This document shows positions 27,828 to 39,539 of a DNA stretch of 64,000 bases, one piece after another. The DNA lies in NCBI RefSeq assembly GCF_900475675.1, contig NZ_LS483403.1, forward strand, positions 1,674,001 to 1,738,000, written 5' to 3'. Numbering within the stretch: the first letter of the stretch is position 1; every line of letters begins with the position of its first letter. The translations under genes and the position numbers were made by a program. Origin of the DNA: Streptococcus lutetiensis. GTDB lineage: Bacteria; Bacillota; Bacilli; Lactobacillales; Streptococcaceae. The notes beneath the pieces are model-generated. The model saw only the letters and a program-made list of their open reading frames with translations, was not told the origin of the DNA and did not search any database.

Positions 27828-28407
27828 TCAATTTCTTTTTATCTTAAAAAAGAAAAAGCTAACCAAGGTTGAAGCCGCTAAAAAAGTCGTTCTAAGGACA
27901 TAAATATTGATACCGATGAATTGATAAAGGATACCACCTAAACTACTCCCAATTAGAAGCCCAATGATTTCCAAACGATTGCTAAGCGCCAAAAATCATT
28001 GAAGGTCACTTTCACGATGAGCCAGTTTTAATTGGTTAATAATATAAGCATCAAGAGTTCCACTATCCAGAGCGGCAGCTATCCCATAACAAAACCAAGC
28101 ACCAAAAATCATGTAAAAGTTATAGCTGAAAAGCACAATCAAAAACATGACAATCAAAAATACCTTAGATAAGCTATAAAGATTTTTTCCGTGAGTGGTT
28201 ATCCGCCAACAAACCACTTGGAAGTTCAAATAAGACAATCGCAATACTATAAGCAGATTGAATGAGTAAAATTTGCGATACACTTAATCCCTTTGCCAAT
28301 AAAATAACCGTTAAAATCGAATGTGGCATGGAATAAGCTACTATCACTAAAAAATTTGCTAGCAAATAAACAAAAGTATTTCTCCTAATGATTGTCATCA
28401 TCTCCAC
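27828..28407 (-). pseudogene. MFS transporter fragment
   Basis: N-terminal half of a major-facilitator transporter: MEMMTIIRRNTFVYLLANF.. through the loop motif SGLLADNHSRKN. An extra A in a run of six (28183-28188) shifts the frame to SRKKSL*. A TGA follows SDLQ at about 27993-27995, and the sequence ends at 27828 (FFFKIKRN) after about six membrane segments, where a full transporter would have twelve. Three independent defects, so it is dead. Substrate unknown. Confidence 0.8.
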
Positions 28408-28566
28408 CTACCCTTGATTTGGTTTTCCTATTAAGATACAACCTTTTACAGGGAATATCAACAAAAAATCCTTATTTTATCAAGCAATAGCACCAGTTTT
28501 TAAAGACAAGGTGTAAAGAAGCGTTGACGCTACTTGACACTGTTGTCAATTTTTAAAAAGCCATAA

Positions 28567-28597
28567 AAAGCACCTGAATGACGTTTTCAGATGCTTT
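28567..28597 (-). terminator. tag operon terminator
   Basis: Minus-strand AAAGCATCTGAA / TTCAGGTGCTTT (12 bp, one G-U) followed by T. Confidence 0.8.
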
Positions 28598-28601
28598 ATC
28601 A

Positions 28602-29153
28602 TTATTTAAAATCACAGTCGACTTCATGGTCATTAACCAAACCTGCCGCCTGAAGAAAGGAATAAACACAGACAGGTCCGACAAATTTGAAACCTCGTTT
28701 TTTTAAATCCTTAGAAAGCTCTTCAGATAAAGACGTGCTGGCAGGAAAGGTCGCATAATCCTCAACATCATTTACGATAGGTGTGTTATCAACCCAAGAC
28801 CAGAGATAAGCATCAAAAGAACCGAATGCCTCTTGAACCTTCATAAACACCTGTGCGTTACTTCTGGTCACATAAATCTTACGACGATTTCGAACGATTG
28901 CTGGATTTTGCAACAAAGCCTCAAGTTCATCATCAGACATCTGCGCTACCTTTGCTACATCATAATCATAGAAGGCTTGGTTAAATGAGGCGCGTTTATT
29001 AAGAATGGTCTCCCACGAAAGTCCAGCTTGATACGTTTCAAGACATAAAAGTTCAAACAGTGCTTGATCATCGTGCAGTGGCTTTCCCCACTCCGTATCG
29101 TGGTAAGTAACATATAAAGGATTACTTTCTTTTACCCAACTACAACGTTTCAT
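28602..29153 (-). CDS. tag: DNA-3-methyladenine glycosylase I
   Basis: 183-aa base-excision enzyme removing 3-methyladenine. Start MKRCSWVKESNPLYVTYHD at 29153; the alternative start at 29162 abuts the GGAG site and cannot be used. The family block YHDTEWGKPLHDDQALFELL and AGLSWETIL are intact, and a C-terminal His..Cys pair (NDHEVDCD) matches the zinc site together with Cys4. Follows ruvA by 29 bases in a DNA-repair operon with mutL. Confidence 0.94.
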   Translation of the reverse strand: MKRCSWVKESNPLYVTYHDTEWGKPLHDDQALFELLCLETYQAGLSWETILNKRASFNQAFYDYDVAKVAQMSDDELEALLQNPAIVRNRRKIYVTRSNAQVFMKVQEAFGSFDAYLWSWVDNTPIVNDVEDYATFPASTSLSEELSKDLKKRGFKFVGPVCVYSFLQAAGLVNDHEVDCDFK

Positions 29154-29182
29154 GTGAAACATCTCCTAAAATTCCTTGATTC

Positions 29183-29776
29183 TTAGCCTTTCATCAACAT
29201 CTTAAGGCTTAATTTGATGTATTGTTCTGCTGTTTCATTTGTGCCTTCAAAGAACTTACGGATTTTCTTAAGCTCTGCTGCTTTATATCCAAGTGCCAAA
29301 AGAGCTTCCATGGCTTCTTCAAGCTGCTCGTTTGCTGCCGTTTTGGTCTGAGAAGCTTTGCCATTTTCCACAGAAACATCGACAAATTTTCCTGCCAAAT
29401 CCAAAACCATTTGTTGGGCAGTTTTTTTCCCGATTTTTGGGAATTTCATCAAGTATTTAATGTTGCTTGTGTCGATGGCATTAACCAAACCTTCGTTATC
29501 ATCCACCGCGATAATAGCTAGCGCTGTTGTAGGACCAATCCCTGAAACTGAAATCAGATTAAGAAAAACAGCCTTTTCGTCTTCAGTATGAAAGCCAAAC
29601 AAAAGTTGAGCATCTTCACGAATTACTTGATGAAGGTAGACTTGGATATCTTGATTCATCACATCTGAAAAGCTGTACGGATTGGCAACGTTGACAATAT
29701 AGCCTAATCCCCCTGCTTCAATAATAATGTATTTTGCAGTAATTTTAGTTAATTTTCCTTTGATATAATCGTACAT
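29183..29776 (-). CDS. ruvA: Holliday junction DNA helicase subunit RuvA
   Basis: 197 aa, complete. It binds four-way junctions and loads RuvB. OB-fold N-terminal domain ([21 protein letters not shown]), helix-hairpin-helix motifs ([34 protein letters not shown]) and the C-terminal RuvB-binding domain are all recognisable. Starts at the base before the mutL stop, giving tight coupling in a mutL-ruvA-tag operon. Confidence 0.96.
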   Translation of the reverse strand: MYDYIKGKLTKITAKYIIIEAGGLGYIVNVANPYSFSDVMNQDIQVYLHQVIREDAQLLFGFHTEDEKAVFLNLISVSGIGPTTALAIIAVDDNEGLVNAIDTSNIKYLMKFPKIGKKTAQQMVLDLAGKFVDVSVENGKASQTKTAANEQLEEAMEALLALGYKAAELKKIRKFFEGTNETAEQYIKLSLKMLMKG

Positions 29777-31717
29777 TTAGTATTTTCCTAACTCTCTTAA
29801 ACTTGTATGATTTTCTTGAATACGACGGAACATCTTTTCCATGTCTGACTTGGTGAAATTAACAAGCACTGGACGTCCGTGTGGGCAGTTATAAGGATTC
29901 TTACATTGTGATAATTGAACGATGAGTTGTCGGGCTGAATAGTCATCAAGGGTATGGTTAGCCTTGATTGATCGTTTACATGACATCATAATCGCTAACT
30001 CAGCACAGTATTTCTTGACAGAAACTTCATTGGTCAACAGTAACATGTCGCACATTTCATAAACAGCTGTCTCAATCTCCCCTTCCTTCATCCAAATAGG
30101 ATGCTCACGAAGGATAAAAGTGTTATTGCCGTATGGTTCTAAATTAATACCAACTTGCTTTAGAAGCTCCATTTTTTCTTGAAGTTTGATGAAATCTGCC
30201 CCAGAAAATTCAAACAGATATGGCATCAGCAACTGTTGTAATGAGTCATCAACTTCGCCAATTTTGTCACGATAATACTCATACTTGATACGTTCCTGCG
30301 CCGCATGCTGGTCAATGATATAAAGCCCACCATTACCTTGTGCAAAAAGATAAGTACCGTGCATTTGCCCAAAGTACTCTAACTCAGGGAAAGTAGAGAT
30401 TTCCTCCTTATCAAGACTTTCAATCATACGATTGATTTTCGTTTTATTTTTAAAATCAAGACTATCATGCTCATCATACTCTTGATCTGCCGCTGAACGC
30501 TGTGCATACCTAACCGAAGATTGCTTGTCAACTGGATTGACACCTTTGTCAACCTCATTAAACAACTGCACTGGCTCTTCTTCAACCGTATCTGATTTCA
30601 CAAAGAAATCGTGACGTTCCTTATCATAGTAAAAGTTGGTTTGTTTTAAAGGCAGACTCGTTTGCTGGGGTTTTGGAAGACCTCGTGTACTTGACTTAGC
30701 TAGATTTTCAAGAGCATCTGGAATCAAATCTTGCTCACGCAAACTCTCTGCAATAGCTGAACTGATTAAGCTCATGAGTTCTTTTTCTTTTGAGATACGA
30801 ATTTCTTGCTTGGTTGGGTGGACATTAACATCAGCAAGGTAAGGATCGATTTGAATATCGATGACAGCAATTGGGAAGCGACCAACCATCAATTTTGACC
30901 CGTAACCATCCAAAATCGCACGGTTGAGCAAGAAATTTTTGATGTAGCGACCATTGATTAAAATAGTAATGTAATTGCGATTGGCACGCGTCAATTCTGG
31001 TAAGCTAATATAACCTGACACTTCAAAATCAAGGTCGGCATTTGAGATTTCAATCATTTTCTTAGCTGTATTTAAACCGTAAATACCAGCAATGGCTTGA
31101 CGCAAATCACCTGTCCCAGAAGTCGTTGTCATTTGATGACCATCATTAATCAAAGTAAAGGCAATTTCTGGATGAGCTAGGCTCAAGCGATTAACCACAT
31201 CAACGATATGAGCCAACTCTGATTGCAAGCTTTTCATGTACTTAAGACGAGCAGGAGTGTTGTAAAAAAGATTTTCAACGGTAATTTTTGTCCCGACAGG
31301 CGTTGAAATTGGTTCTTGTCGCTCAATCTCGCCCCCTTTTGCCACTAAAAGCATTCCGTAGTGTTCATCAGCAGTCGCTGTTTTCACTGTGAAATGGCTA
31401 ATTGAGGCAATGGAAGGGATGGCCTCACCGCGAAATCCCAAAGTTCTGATACGAAAAAGGTCTGCTTGGCTTTTAATCTTACTTGTAGCATGACGATGCA
31501 AACTCAACGCTACATCCTCTTGAGAAATTCCCTCACCATTATCAGTGACTTGAATCTTCTTAAGACCTGATTCTTCAATCTCGATGGTAATCTGACTACT
31601 TCCAGCATCAATCGAATTTTCAACCAATTCTTTAACCACACTAGCTGGTCGTTCAACAACTTCACCTGCAGCAATCTGGTTGGCCAAAACCTCTGGCAAC
31701 TCAATAATTTTACTCAT
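29777..31717 (-). CDS. mutL: DNA mismatch repair protein MutL
   Basis: 646 aa. GHKL ATPase motifs: [37 protein letters not shown]. The C-terminal half has the endonuclease metal motif [12 protein letters not shown] (DQHAx2Ex4E) and CPHGRPVLV, as expected in Gram-positive MutL that nicks DNA itself. It has its own TATAAT upstream after the mutS terminator, then continues into ruvA without a gap. Confidence 0.96.
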   Translation of the reverse strand: MSKIIELPEVLANQIAAGEVVERPASVVKELVENSIDAGSSQITIEIEESGLKKIQVTDNGEGISQEDVALSLHRHATSKIKSQADLFRIRTLGFRGEAIPSIASISHFTVKTATADEHYGMLLVAKGGEIERQEPISTPVGTKITVENLFYNTPARLKYMKSLQSELAHIVDVVNRLSLAHPEIAFTLINDGHQMTTTSGTGDLRQAIAGIYGLNTAKKMIEISNADLDFEVSGYISLPELTRANRNYITILINGRYIKNFLLNRAILDGYGSKLMVGRFPIAVIDIQIDPYLADVNVHPTKQEIRISKEKELMSLISSAIAESLREQDLIPDALENLAKSSTRGLPKPQQTSLPLKQTNFYYDKERHDFFVKSDTVEEEPVQLFNEVDKGVNPVDKQSSVRYAQRSAADQEYDEHDSLDFKNKTKINRMIESLDKEEISTFPELEYFGQMHGTYLFAQGNGGLYIIDQHAAQERIKYEYYRDKIGEVDDSLQQLLMPYLFEFSGADFIKLQEKMELLKQVGINLEPYGNNTFILREHPIWMKEGEIETAVYEMCDMLLLTNEVSVKKYCAELAIMMSCKRSIKANHTLDDYSARQLIVQLSQCKNPYNCPHGRPVLVNFTKSDMEKMFRRIQENHTSLRELGKY

Positions 31718-31806
31718 AATTTATCTGATAGAATGCAGTTTTGAAGCGGCATTCCTTTTCCTTTCATTCAGGATTGTTTACCTTTAATTATAACACAAAG
31801 TAAAAA

Positions 31807-31828
31807 GGCAATCTGCTTTTAGATTGCC
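31807..31828 (-). terminator. mutS terminator
   Basis: Minus-strand GGCAATCT / AGATTGCC stem with a 6-base loop and T-rich tail, 9 bases past the mutS stop. Confidence 0.8.
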
Positions 31829-31836
31829 TCTTACTT

Positions 31837-34404
31837 TTATAACATGTTTTTCAATTCATAAATGACATTCATGGCTTGCATTGGTGTTAGATTCATCAAG
31901 TCCACTTTTTTAAGAGCTTCAATCACTTCTTGGTTACTTGAGTCATCTGCAAATAAGCTAAGCTGCTCTGCAACAGGTTCTGCCGCTTCTGTCTTCACTT
32001 GAGTTTTCTCTTCAGTTTCTGCTGTCAAATGAAGCTGCGCAGCACCTGATTCGAGATTGGTTAAAATACTACCTGCTCGTTGCAACAAATCTTCTGGCAA
32101 ACCTGCAATTTTCGCAACGTGAATACCATAAGATTTGTCAGCTGGTCCTTCTGCGATTTTATGAAGAAAAGTCACATCACCATTACGTTCAAGCGTTGCA
32201 ACATGGACGTTTACAAGATGTGTCAAGGTAGTTGACAGAGATGTCAATTCATGATAGTGAGTCGCAAACATGGTCTTAGCACCAATGTGATCATGGATAT
32301 ACTCAATGATAGATTGTGCTAAAGCCATTCCATCATAAGTCGCTGTCCCGCGTCCCAATTCATCAAAGAGAATCAAAGATTTTTCACTAGCACGTTTAAT
32401 GGCTTGGTTGGCTTCCATCATTTCCACCATGAAGGTTGACTGACCTGAAATCAAATCATCCGCCGCACCGATACGTGTGAAAATCGCATCAAAAACTGGA
32501 AGACTAACACTCTCAGCAGCAACGTATGACCCCATCTGTGCCATGATAACCGTCAAAGCTAACTGACGCATATAAGTTGATTTACCACTCATATTTGGAC
32601 CAGTAATCAGCTGAATATTGGTATTTCTGCCAAATGTAATGGTATTTGGAATATACTCTTGCGTGCCCATGACTTTTTCAACAACTGCATGGCGACCTTT
32701 ATCAATCTTAATTTCATGATTATTGTTGAAAGTTGGACGCACGTAATGATTATTTTCCGCAACCACTGCCAAACTTTGCAGAACATCGACTGTAGAAATA
32801 GCTTTTGCCAAATCTTGCAGACGTGAAATATAACGTTCCACCTGTGCGCGAACACGCATGAAAATATCGTATTCCAGACTCGCTGATTGCTCATGCGCTT
32901 CTAGCATTTCACCTTCAATTTTAGCCAATTCTGCTGTACCAAAACGCTCTGAATTCTTCAAAGTTGCTTTACGGAAGAAGTAATCTGGCACCAAAGAAAG
33001 GTTAGAATTTGTGACATGGAAATAATAGCCATCTTTTTTATTGTAATCAATTTTTAGATTGGTAATGCCACTTGCCGCACGTTCTTTAGCTTCAATCTCA
33101 GCAATCCAGCTTGTCCCTTCGCGCATGACTTTACGGTATTTGTCCAAAGTCTCATCAAAACCAGTTCTGATAATACTTCCTTCCGTAATCACCGCTTGAG
33201 CATCTGAATCAATAGCAGAGCTAATCAATGACTTTAGCTCTGGTAAAGTGTCAATGCTGTTGACAAGCTTGTCAAGGTACGGACTATCAAAAGACTCCAA
33301 GATAGCTTTAATCGTTGGCACTTGCCCCAAAGTGTGACCAAGTTGAAGCAAATCTTTTGGATTGGCTTTTCCAAATGACACGCGACTAGCCAAACGTTCA
33401 ATATCATAGACACCTTTTAGACTGTCCGTCAAATCACTACGTTCAAAGAAGTTGTCTAAGAAAACTTGAATAATATTTTGACGTTCTTCAATTTGTTCTT
33501 GGTTAACCAATGGACGATCAATCCAGTTACGCAACAAACGCATCCCCATGGCAGTTTTAGTCTCATCAAGCAACCAATAAAGACTACCGTGTTTCTTGCT
33601 AGTACGGGCATTTTCTAGCAAATCAAGACTTGATTTTGTCGTATAAGACATTTGAAGATAGTCTTTGATTTCATAGTGAACAAGCTTTTGCAAGTGACTA
33701 AGTTCACGTTTTTGTGTTGTGTGAACGTATTGAAGTAATTTTTCAGCAGCAGAAATCTCTAACGCTGTTAAATTAGGGTCAATCAAATGCACATCTTCAT
33801 AGCGCTCTTGCTCAAACGATAATAAGAGATTGAGTTGTTTAACCAAGCTGTGTTGCTCATCTTCAGAAAGGTCATAACCAACCACGATTTCACGAGCCTT
33901 GAGATTTAAAATCTCACTTTTTAGGCTTGTAAAATCAGACAAACTTGTCGCGTAAAACTCACCCGTTGACACATCCATGTATGCCAAACCAAAAGTTTTA
34001 CCATCTGAATCGATGGCTACCAAGAAATTATTAGCATTATCTGGCTTAGAAGAATCAACCGCTGTCCCTGGTGTAATAACCTGAATGACTTCACGCTTAA
34101 CCACACCCACTGCCTGCTTCGGATCTTCCATCTGCTCAGCAATGGCAACCTTATACCCCATCTCAACCAAGACATCAATGTATTGTTGGGCTGAATGATA
34201 AGGAACACCAGCCATCGGAATAGGATTGTCAGCATTTTTATTACGACTAGTTAAACTAATCTCTAAAATCTGTGCCGCCTTAACGGCGTCATCATAAAAT
34301 AGTTCGTAAAAGTCTCCCATGCGGAAAAGTAAAAAAGCCTCTGGATAGTCTTTTTTGACATCCAAATACTGTTGCATGCCTGGAGAAATTTTATCTTTTG
34401 CCAT
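31837..34404 (-). CDS. mutS: DNA mismatch repair protein MutS
   Basis: 855 aa. The mismatch-reading Phe motif lies in [10 protein letters not shown] near residue 30; Walker A is [13 protein letters not shown], Walker [21 protein letters not shown]. Near the C-terminus QLSLF matches the beta-clamp binding motif. Complete. The start overlaps the upstream ymcA/ricA-like gene by 14 bases. Confidence 0.97.
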   Translation of the reverse strand: MAKDKISPGMQQYLDVKKDYPEAFLLFRMGDFYELFYDDAVKAAQILEISLTSRNKNADNPIPMAGVPYHSAQQYIDVLVEMGYKVAIAEQMEDPKQAVGVVKREVIQVITPGTAVDSSKPDNANNFLVAIDSDGKTFGLAYMDVSTGEFYATSLSDFTSLKSEILNLKAREIVVGYDLSEDEQHSLVKQLNLLLSFEQERYEDVHLIDPNLTALEISAAEKLLQYVHTTQKRELSHLQKLVHYEIKDYLQMSYTTKSSLDLLENARTSKKHGSLYWLLDETKTAMGMRLLRNWIDRPLVNQEQIEERQNIIQVFLDNFFERSDLTDSLKGVYDIERLASRVSFGKANPKDLLQLGHTLGQVPTIKAILESFDSPYLDKLVNSIDTLPELKSLISSAIDSDAQAVITEGSIIRTGFDETLDKYRKVMREGTSWIAEIEAKERAASGITNLKIDYNKKDGYYFHVTNSNLSLVPDYFFRKATLKNSERFGTAELAKIEGEMLEAHEQSASLEYDIFMRVRAQVERYISRLQDLAKAISTVDVLQSLAVVAENNHYVRPTFNNNHEIKIDKGRHAVVEKVMGTQEYIPNTITFGRNTNIQLITGPNMSGKSTYMRQLALTVIMAQMGSYVAAESVSLPVFDAIFTRIGAADDLISGQSTFMVEMMEANQAIKRASEKSLILFDELGRGTATYDGMALAQSIIEYIHDHIGAKTMFATHYHELTSLSTTLTHLVNVHVATLERNGDVTFLHKIAEGPADKSYGIHVAKIAGLPEDLLQRAGSILTNLESGAAQLHLTAETEEKTQVKTEAAEPVAEQLSLFADDSSNQEVIEALKKVDLMNLTPMQAMNVIYELKNML

Positions 34405-34744
34405 TACTTAACTCCTCGTTAATTTTCGTTTCCAAGCTATTTGTTATATATTGAACTAGATCACTGGCATCTTGCATTTTTGCACGATAATCTTTGACAA
34501 TTGGAAGGTCTGATAGTTCTTCTTGCAACTGGTCAGCTTGCTCACCAGCTTTTTTCTCAGCGTGCGCTTTATCAATCTTGTGAAAAAGCACAGCCTCCTG
34601 CTGATAAGCCTTCATATCTTTGACCAATTCTTCTAGTTCTGGAAAGTCCTTTACCCTTTCTTCAGCCTTCTGAAATTCGATGACGCTATCATGCTTTTTT
34701 ATGACTTCTAGCAATCGTTCTACGGCTTCTTCATAGTTGCTCAT
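34391..34744 (-). CDS. YlbF/YmcA (RicA-like) family protein
   Basis: 117-aa helical protein: [19 protein letters not shown].., [40 protein letters not shown]. In B. subtilis YmcA/YlbF/YaaT form the Y-complex that directs RNase Y maturation and influences competence and biofilm formation. Encoded between argR and mutS with overlaps on both sides (4 and 14 bases), an arrangement found across streptococci. Confidence 0.85.
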   Translation of the reverse strand: MSNYEEAVERLLEVIKKHDSVIEFQKAEERVKDFPELEELVKDMKAYQQEAVLFHKIDKAHAEKKAGEQADQLQEELSDLPIVKDYRAKMQDASDLVQYITNSLETKINEELSNGKR

Positions 34745-35178
34745 AAGCCTATTGACAAGATACTTTCAAAGGCTTTTGCTGTTTCTTCATCTTTACAAAT
34801 GACCAACAAAGTATCAGCGCCAGCCACAGTTCCTAAAATTTCAGCAATATCGCTGCTGTCAATCAAGTTGGCTAAAACATCTGCTTCACCAAGATTAGTA
34901 TGTAACACCAACATGAAACCTGCACGAGCTACCTTTAAAATATATGAACGGATATTTGCTCCAAAAGTTGTCTCTGAAGTTTCTGATAGGCTGTAGTAGA
35001 GTTTTCCTGAAGCATCGCGTAATTTCAACAGTCCAATTTCACGAAGGTCACGTGACAAGGTCGCTTGAGTGACGTTAATGCCTTCTTCCTGCAAATGTCG
35101 CTTGATTTCCTCTTGCGTGCCGATATGGCCTGATTGAATCAAACGTTTGATTCGATTTTGACGTTCTATTTTATTCAT
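34741..35178 (-). CDS. argR: Arginine repressor ArgR
   Basis: 145 aa. N-terminal winged helix ([48 protein letters not shown]) and C-terminal hexamerisation/arginine-binding domain ([19 protein letters not shown]). Streptococci carry several ArgR/AhrC paralogues; this copy is divergent from argS and heads the argR-ymcA/ricA-like-mutS group, the usual location. Arginine-responsive control of argS is plausible. Confidence 0.93.
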   Translation of the reverse strand: MNKIERQNRIKRLIQSGHIGTQEEIKRHLQEEGINVTQATLSRDLREIGLLKLRDASGKLYYSLSETSETTFGANIRSYILKVARAGFMLVLHTNLGEADVLANLIDSSDIAEILGTVAGADTLLVICKDEETAKAFESILSIGL

Positions 35179-35367
35179 TTAACTTTCCCTTTGTGTATAT
35201 TTATCCTTAAAATTATACCAAAAAAATGGAATTTTTTCACCTTTCCTTGGGCTATCTTCCTTATAAAGTCTTAATGTTTACTCCTTCAAACGTTTTCTTA
35301 TCACTTACCTCGTTTATTTCTTATTTTTATGTTAAAATAATATGACTAACTAATTTAGGAGAAAATC

Positions 35368-37059
35368 ATGGATACTAAACGTACAATTGCAGAACGCATT
35401 CACACTATTGTTCCAGAATTAGACCAAGAACAAATTGTTAATCTGCTTGAAGTGCCAAAAAATTCTGACATGGGGGACCTTGCCTTTCCAGCATTCTCAT
35501 TGGCTCGAATCCTTCGTAAAGCACCACAAATGATTGCAGCAGATATTGCTGAAAAAATGGACACAGCTGGCTTTGAAAAAATCGAAGCTGTTGGACCATA
35601 TATCAACTTCTTCCTTGACAAAAAAAGCATTTCTGCTGATGTCCTAGGGCAAGTTATCGCAAACGGAAGCGACTACGCTAGCCAAGATGAAGGACACGGT
35701 CGCAATGTTGCTATCGATATGTCTAGTCCAAACATCGCTAAACCATTCTCAATTGGACACCTTCGTTCAACTGTTATCGGTGATAGCTTGGCTAATATTT
35801 TTGAAAAACTTGGTTATAAAGCTGTTAAAATCAACCACCTCGGTGACTGGGGTAAACAATTCGGTATGTTGATTGTTGCCTACAAAAAATGGGGTGACGA
35901 AGAAGCTGTTAAAGCTCACCCAATCGACGAACTCTTGAAACTTTACGTTCGTATCAACGCTGAAGTTGAGACACAACCAGAACTTGATGAAGAAGCTCGC
36001 GAATGGTTCCGTAAATTGGAAGTAGGCGACGAAGAAGCTATCTCACTATGGCAATGGTTCCGTGACGAAAGTCTTGTTGAATTTAACCGCCTTTACAATG
36101 AACTTAGTGTTTCATTTGATAGCTTTAACGGTGAAGCTTTCTACAACGATAAAATGGATGAAGTTGTCGATATCTTGACTGAAAAAGGTCTTCTTGAAGA
36201 ATCTCAAGGTGCTCAAGTTGTTAACCTTGAAAAATACGGTATCGAACATCCAGCATTGATTAAAAAATCTGACGGTGCAACACTTTACATCACACGTGAC
36301 CTGGCTGCCGCTCTTTACCGCAAACGTACTTATGACTTTGCCAAAGCCATCTACGTCGTTGGTAACGAACAATCAGCTCACTTCAAACAATTGAAAGCCG
36401 TTCTTAACGAAATGGACTTCAAATGGAATGAAGATATCACTCACGTACCATTTGGTCTTGTTACTAAAGAAGGTAAAAAACTTTCAACTCGCAAAGGTAA
36501 CGTTATCCTTCTTGAACCGACAATCGCTGAAGCTGTTAAACGTGCTGAAGATCAAATCAACGCTAAAAACCCTAACCTTGCTGATAAAGAAGCTGTTGCT
36601 CATGCTGTCGGTGTCGGCGCTATCAAGTTCTACGATTTGAAAACAGACCGCTTGAACGGTTATGACTTCGACCTTGACGCTATGGTGTCATTTGAAGGTG
36701 AAACTGGACCTTACGTTCAATATGCTCACGCTCGTATCCAATCAATCCTTCGTAAAGCTGAGTTTACACCATCTGTAAACGACGTTTACAGCCTTGATGA
36801 TGCTGAAAGCTGGGAAATTGTGAAACTTATCCAAGACTTCCCACGCATTATCAAACGTTCAGCTGATAACTTTGAACCATCAATCATTGCGAAATTCGCT
36901 ATCAGCCTTGCACAAAGCTTCAACAAATACTACGCACACACACGTATCCTTGACGAAAGCCCTGAACGTGATAGCCGTCTAGCACTAAGCTACGCAACTG
37001 CTACAGTTCTTAAAGAAGCCCTTCGTCTCCTTGGCGTTGAAGCTCCTAATGAAATGTAA
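35368..37059 (+). CDS. argS: Arginyl-tRNA synthetase
   Basis: 563-aa class I synthetase. HIGH-type motif in [14 protein letters not shown] and KMSKS-type motif in [15 protein letters not shown]-terminal Add-1 domain recognises the tRNA elbow, and the C-terminal DALR domain ends at ..[12 protein letters not shown]. The start follows TTAGGAGAAAATC. The 189-base upstream region shows no T-box-like specifier structure that I can recognise. Codon use is strongly biased, as expected for a highly expressed gene. Confidence 0.97.
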   Translation: MDTKRTIAERIHTIVPELDQEQIVNLLEVPKNSDMGDLAFPAFSLARILRKAPQMIAADIAEKMDTAGFEKIEAVGPYINFFLDKKSISADVLGQVIANGSDYASQDEGHGRNVAIDMSSPNIAKPFSIGHLRSTVIGDSLANIFEKLGYKAVKINHLGDWGKQFGMLIVAYKKWGDEEAVKAHPIDELLKLYVRINAEVETQPELDEEAREWFRKLEVGDEEAISLWQWFRDESLVEFNRLYNELSVSFDSFNGEAFYNDKMDEVVDILTEKGLLEESQGAQVVNLEKYGIEHPALIKKSDGATLYITRDLAAALYRKRTYDFAKAIYVVGNEQSAHFKQLKAVLNEMDFKWNEDITHVPFGLVTKEGKKLSTRKGNVILLEPTIAEAVKRAEDQINAKNPNLADKEAVAHAVGVGAIKFYDLKTDRLNGYDFDLDAMVSFEGETGPYVQYAHARIQSILRKAEFTPSVNDVYSLDDAESWEIVKLIQDFPRIIKRSADNFEPSIIAKFAISLAQSFNKYYAHTRILDESPERDSRLALSYATATVLKEALRLLGVEAPNEM

Positions 37060-37081
37060 TCATTTCTGACAATCATAGTCA

Positions 37082-37105
37082 AAAAGACCGTTTTAACGGT
37101 CTTTT
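37082..37105. terminator. Bidirectional terminator between argS and the esterase gene
   Basis: AAAGACCGTT / AACGGTCTTT perfect stem with A/T tracts on both sides; serves the convergent genes ending at 37059 and 37107. Confidence 0.85.
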
Positions 37106-37106
37106 A

Positions 37107-38525
37107 TTATGCTTTCTTCTGGTCATTTAACCAATCAAAGATATTGTGATAGGTTTTCCCTGAGACTTTAGCTATGCTTATGCCGCCTTTTCCCTTATTA
37201 CTTGGAGAAAAGCCTGATAAATCTTTCGCACTTTTGATAGCAGAAATATCCTGCACCCCTGACACTTGATCTTTAAAGAAATAAATCCAAGATAAATGCC
37301 CAAGGTAAGAGACACCTTGCATGTCTGTTCCCTCGACACTTTCAAAGTATGAAAACCACTTGTTCTCAGCTCCGCTATCTAGCAAATTCTTATAAATAGG
37401 CAGTGAATAATCCTTTGGATTAACAATCGTGTCATTGGCTGCGTGGATAAACCACATCGGTATCGCTTTTAGCGATAGTATTTTTTCCTCATCAAAATAA
37501 AGGGCATCGTTACGAATGAAGCTATTAGAAAAAGGTGAGATAGCGTATGAAACGTCAGTATTTCTCTCATATTGATAATAAGAATAGGCTGCCGCTTGAG
37601 GGACTAGAGCCGCAAAATAACCAGGATTTGAAATAGCAAGATTAATCGTCATGTAGCCGCCATTTGAACAACCTGCTAGGTAAATGCGCTTGGTATCCAC
37701 AGCTGGCGTGCTCGCAACATAATTTTTGATAGTATCCATCAAAATCTCTGTGTAACGCGAATTACCAGCGCCCGCACCATTGGTCCCATCGCCCTCATCC
37801 ATCCAATATGTTGGCGATTGAACCGCTAAAACATAAACTCCTTTTTGATCATTTGTTGAAAAATGTGATTGAATCTCAGGTCTTGCAAGAGCTACTACTT
37901 CATTTCCAAGAAGGGTAATATCCGTGTCTACCCCGCCTTCACCTTGACCATGAAGCCAGATAAGTAAAGGAAAACTCTCTCCCGATTTTAAGGGTTTAGG
38001 TTCGTAAGCCACATAGTGAAGGGTGAGTTTTTCATTTTCTTTCGTCAATGGATTAAGATAAGTGCCAGAATAAAAGCCACGCTTATTAAAGTTATCAGTA
38101 TCCGGCGATAGACGGTTATGGATAATATCAAAAGTTCCAGATAGTTCAGCCACTTCACCACCAAAAAATACTTCTAATCCCTTTATAGTAACTGGATAAT
38201 CTTCTACCCAAGTGTTGTGCAAAGTTTCTAGATTGTAATAAAATGGACAAGCTACAGCAGTATTTTTTTGACTATCAAAAGTAACAGGCATTTGGATAAC
38301 TAGATACTCACTGGCACTGCTAACTTCTTGTCCCTTGTCATCTGACAAGTATACTCGACTAATCTGACGATCCTTACCTGCAGTCCCGACTAGGAGCTTA
38401 TCAGCGATAACTCCTGACACTTTATGCGTTAACTGTACCAAAAATTTTGGAACACCTGGTCCACATTCATAACCTTTAATAATCATGGAAACTTTAGCAA
38501 TTGTGACATTAATTCTTTTAACCAT
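37107..38525 (-). CDS. Alpha/beta-hydrolase esterase with N-terminal Ig-like domain
   Basis: 472 aa. An N-terminal beta-rich domain (about 1-165) resembles the Ig-like domain of EstA-type esterases; the catalytic domain (170-455) is of the prolyl-oligopeptidase/PHB-depolymerase-like fold. The oxyanion region is LIWLHGQGEGG, the nucleophile lies in LAGCSNGGYMTINLA, and Asp (AANDTIVNP) and His (LGHLSWIYF) follow in order. No signal peptide is evident, so the location is uncertain. Substrates are probably carboxyl or feruloyl-type esters; the exact one is unknown. Confidence 0.8.
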   Translation of the reverse strand: MVKRINVTIAKVSMIIKGYECGPGVPKFLVQLTHKVSGVIADKLLVGTAGKDRQISRVYLSDDKGQEVSSASEYLVIQMPVTFDSQKNTAVACPFYYNLETLHNTWVEDYPVTIKGLEVFFGGEVAELSGTFDIIHNRLSPDTDNFNKRGFYSGTYLNPLTKENEKLTLHYVAYEPKPLKSGESFPLLIWLHGQGEGGVDTDITLLGNEVVALARPEIQSHFSTNDQKGVYVLAVQSPTYWMDEGDGTNGAGAGNSRYTEILMDTIKNYVASTPAVDTKRIYLAGCSNGGYMTINLAISNPGYFAALVPQAAAYSYYQYERNTDVSYAISPFSNSFIRNDALYFDEEKILSLKAIPMWFIHAANDTIVNPKDYSLPIYKNLLDSGAENKWFSYFESVEGTDMQGVSYLGHLSWIYFFKDQVSGVQDISAIKSAKDLSGFSPSNKGKGGISIAKVSGKTYHNIFDWLNDQKKA

Positions 38526-38628
38526 CTCAAATCACTCCTATACACTGTAATCGTTTTCCTTTAGTTTATGAATTTTCCGCATTTATGTCAATCAAAAAAA
38601 GACGGGTGAAACCACCTCGCCTTTTTGA

Positions 38629-39495
38629 CTATTTATCGTAGTTCTTTCGTCTGATTTTAAAGTCAGAGGAAACAACTTCGTCAACATCTATAATGGAAAT
38701 AAAAGCATCTGGGTCCAGATCAGCCATGATAACTTTGACATCACGAACTTCACCTGGATTCAAAACAACGTACAAGATATTTTTTTCATTCCCTGAGTAA
38801 GCCCCCTGTCCATTTAGGTAAGTGACCCCACGGTTAATACCATTTAAAATAGCATCCGCAGCTTCTTGCGATTTTTGGGTAATGATAATCATTCCGCGTA
38901 CTGTATAACCACCATTTTGCACAATTGTTAGCACTTGACTGTACACAAAACTTGCTACCAAAGTGTAAAGCATGTGTTGTAAATCAATGTAAACAAGTGA
39001 CGCTGTCAATACAAGAGCATCCACAAATAGAAGCGTTTGACCTAATTTAAAGCCAAATTTTTCCTCAATCACGCGTCCAATGATATCTGTACCACCTGTT
39101 GTTGCACTATATCGGAAAACCAGTCCACTACCTGCACCAGCAAATAAACCAGCAACAACAGCAACCAACATCATGTCATTTTGCAGCACAATTTTCACTG
39201 GTACTTGTTGCCAAAACCAGATAAAGAAGGAAAGTAAAACTGTCCCATAAATGGTCAAGGCTAATGATTTTCGCCCCAAAATTCGAGCTCCCATGATAAA
39301 CAAAGGAATATTTAAAATGAGAGAAGTATAAGCTGGGTCAATTTTATAAAGCGCATGGATAATCAAGGTTACCCCTGCAACGCCACCTTCAGCAAGAGCA
39401 TTTGCCATATTAAATTTAACAAAACCAAAGGTATACATTGCTACACCAAGAGCAATCAACAATAGGCTTCGTACTTGTCTAAGCTTTTGAGCCAT
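38629..39495 (-). CDS. YitT family membrane protein
   Basis: 288 aa: five to six membrane segments of the YitT (DUF161) family, with the GGTDIIGRVIEEKFG motif near residue 130, and a C-terminal DUF2179 cytoplasmic domain (GVTYLNGQGAYSGNEKNILYVVL..DPDAFISIIDVDEV). Function unknown in this family; transport is suspected. Tandem with a second YitT gene upstream, 44 bases apart. Confidence 0.88.
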   Translation of the reverse strand: MAQKLRQVRSLLLIALGVAMYTFGFVKFNMANALAEGGVAGVTLIIHALYKIDPAYTSLILNIPLFIMGARILGRKSLALTIYGTVLLSFFIWFWQQVPVKIVLQNDMMLVAVVAGLFAGAGSGLVFRYSATTGGTDIIGRVIEEKFGFKLGQTLLFVDALVLTASLVYIDLQHMLYTLVASFVYSQVLTIVQNGGYTVRGMIIITQKSQEAADAILNGINRGVTYLNGQGAYSGNEKNILYVVLNPGEVRDVKVIMADLDPDAFISIIDVDEVVSSDFKIRRKNYDK

Positions 39496-39539
39496 ATTAC
39501 ACTCCTCCTAAAACTGATTATTGGAAATTAATCAAAAGG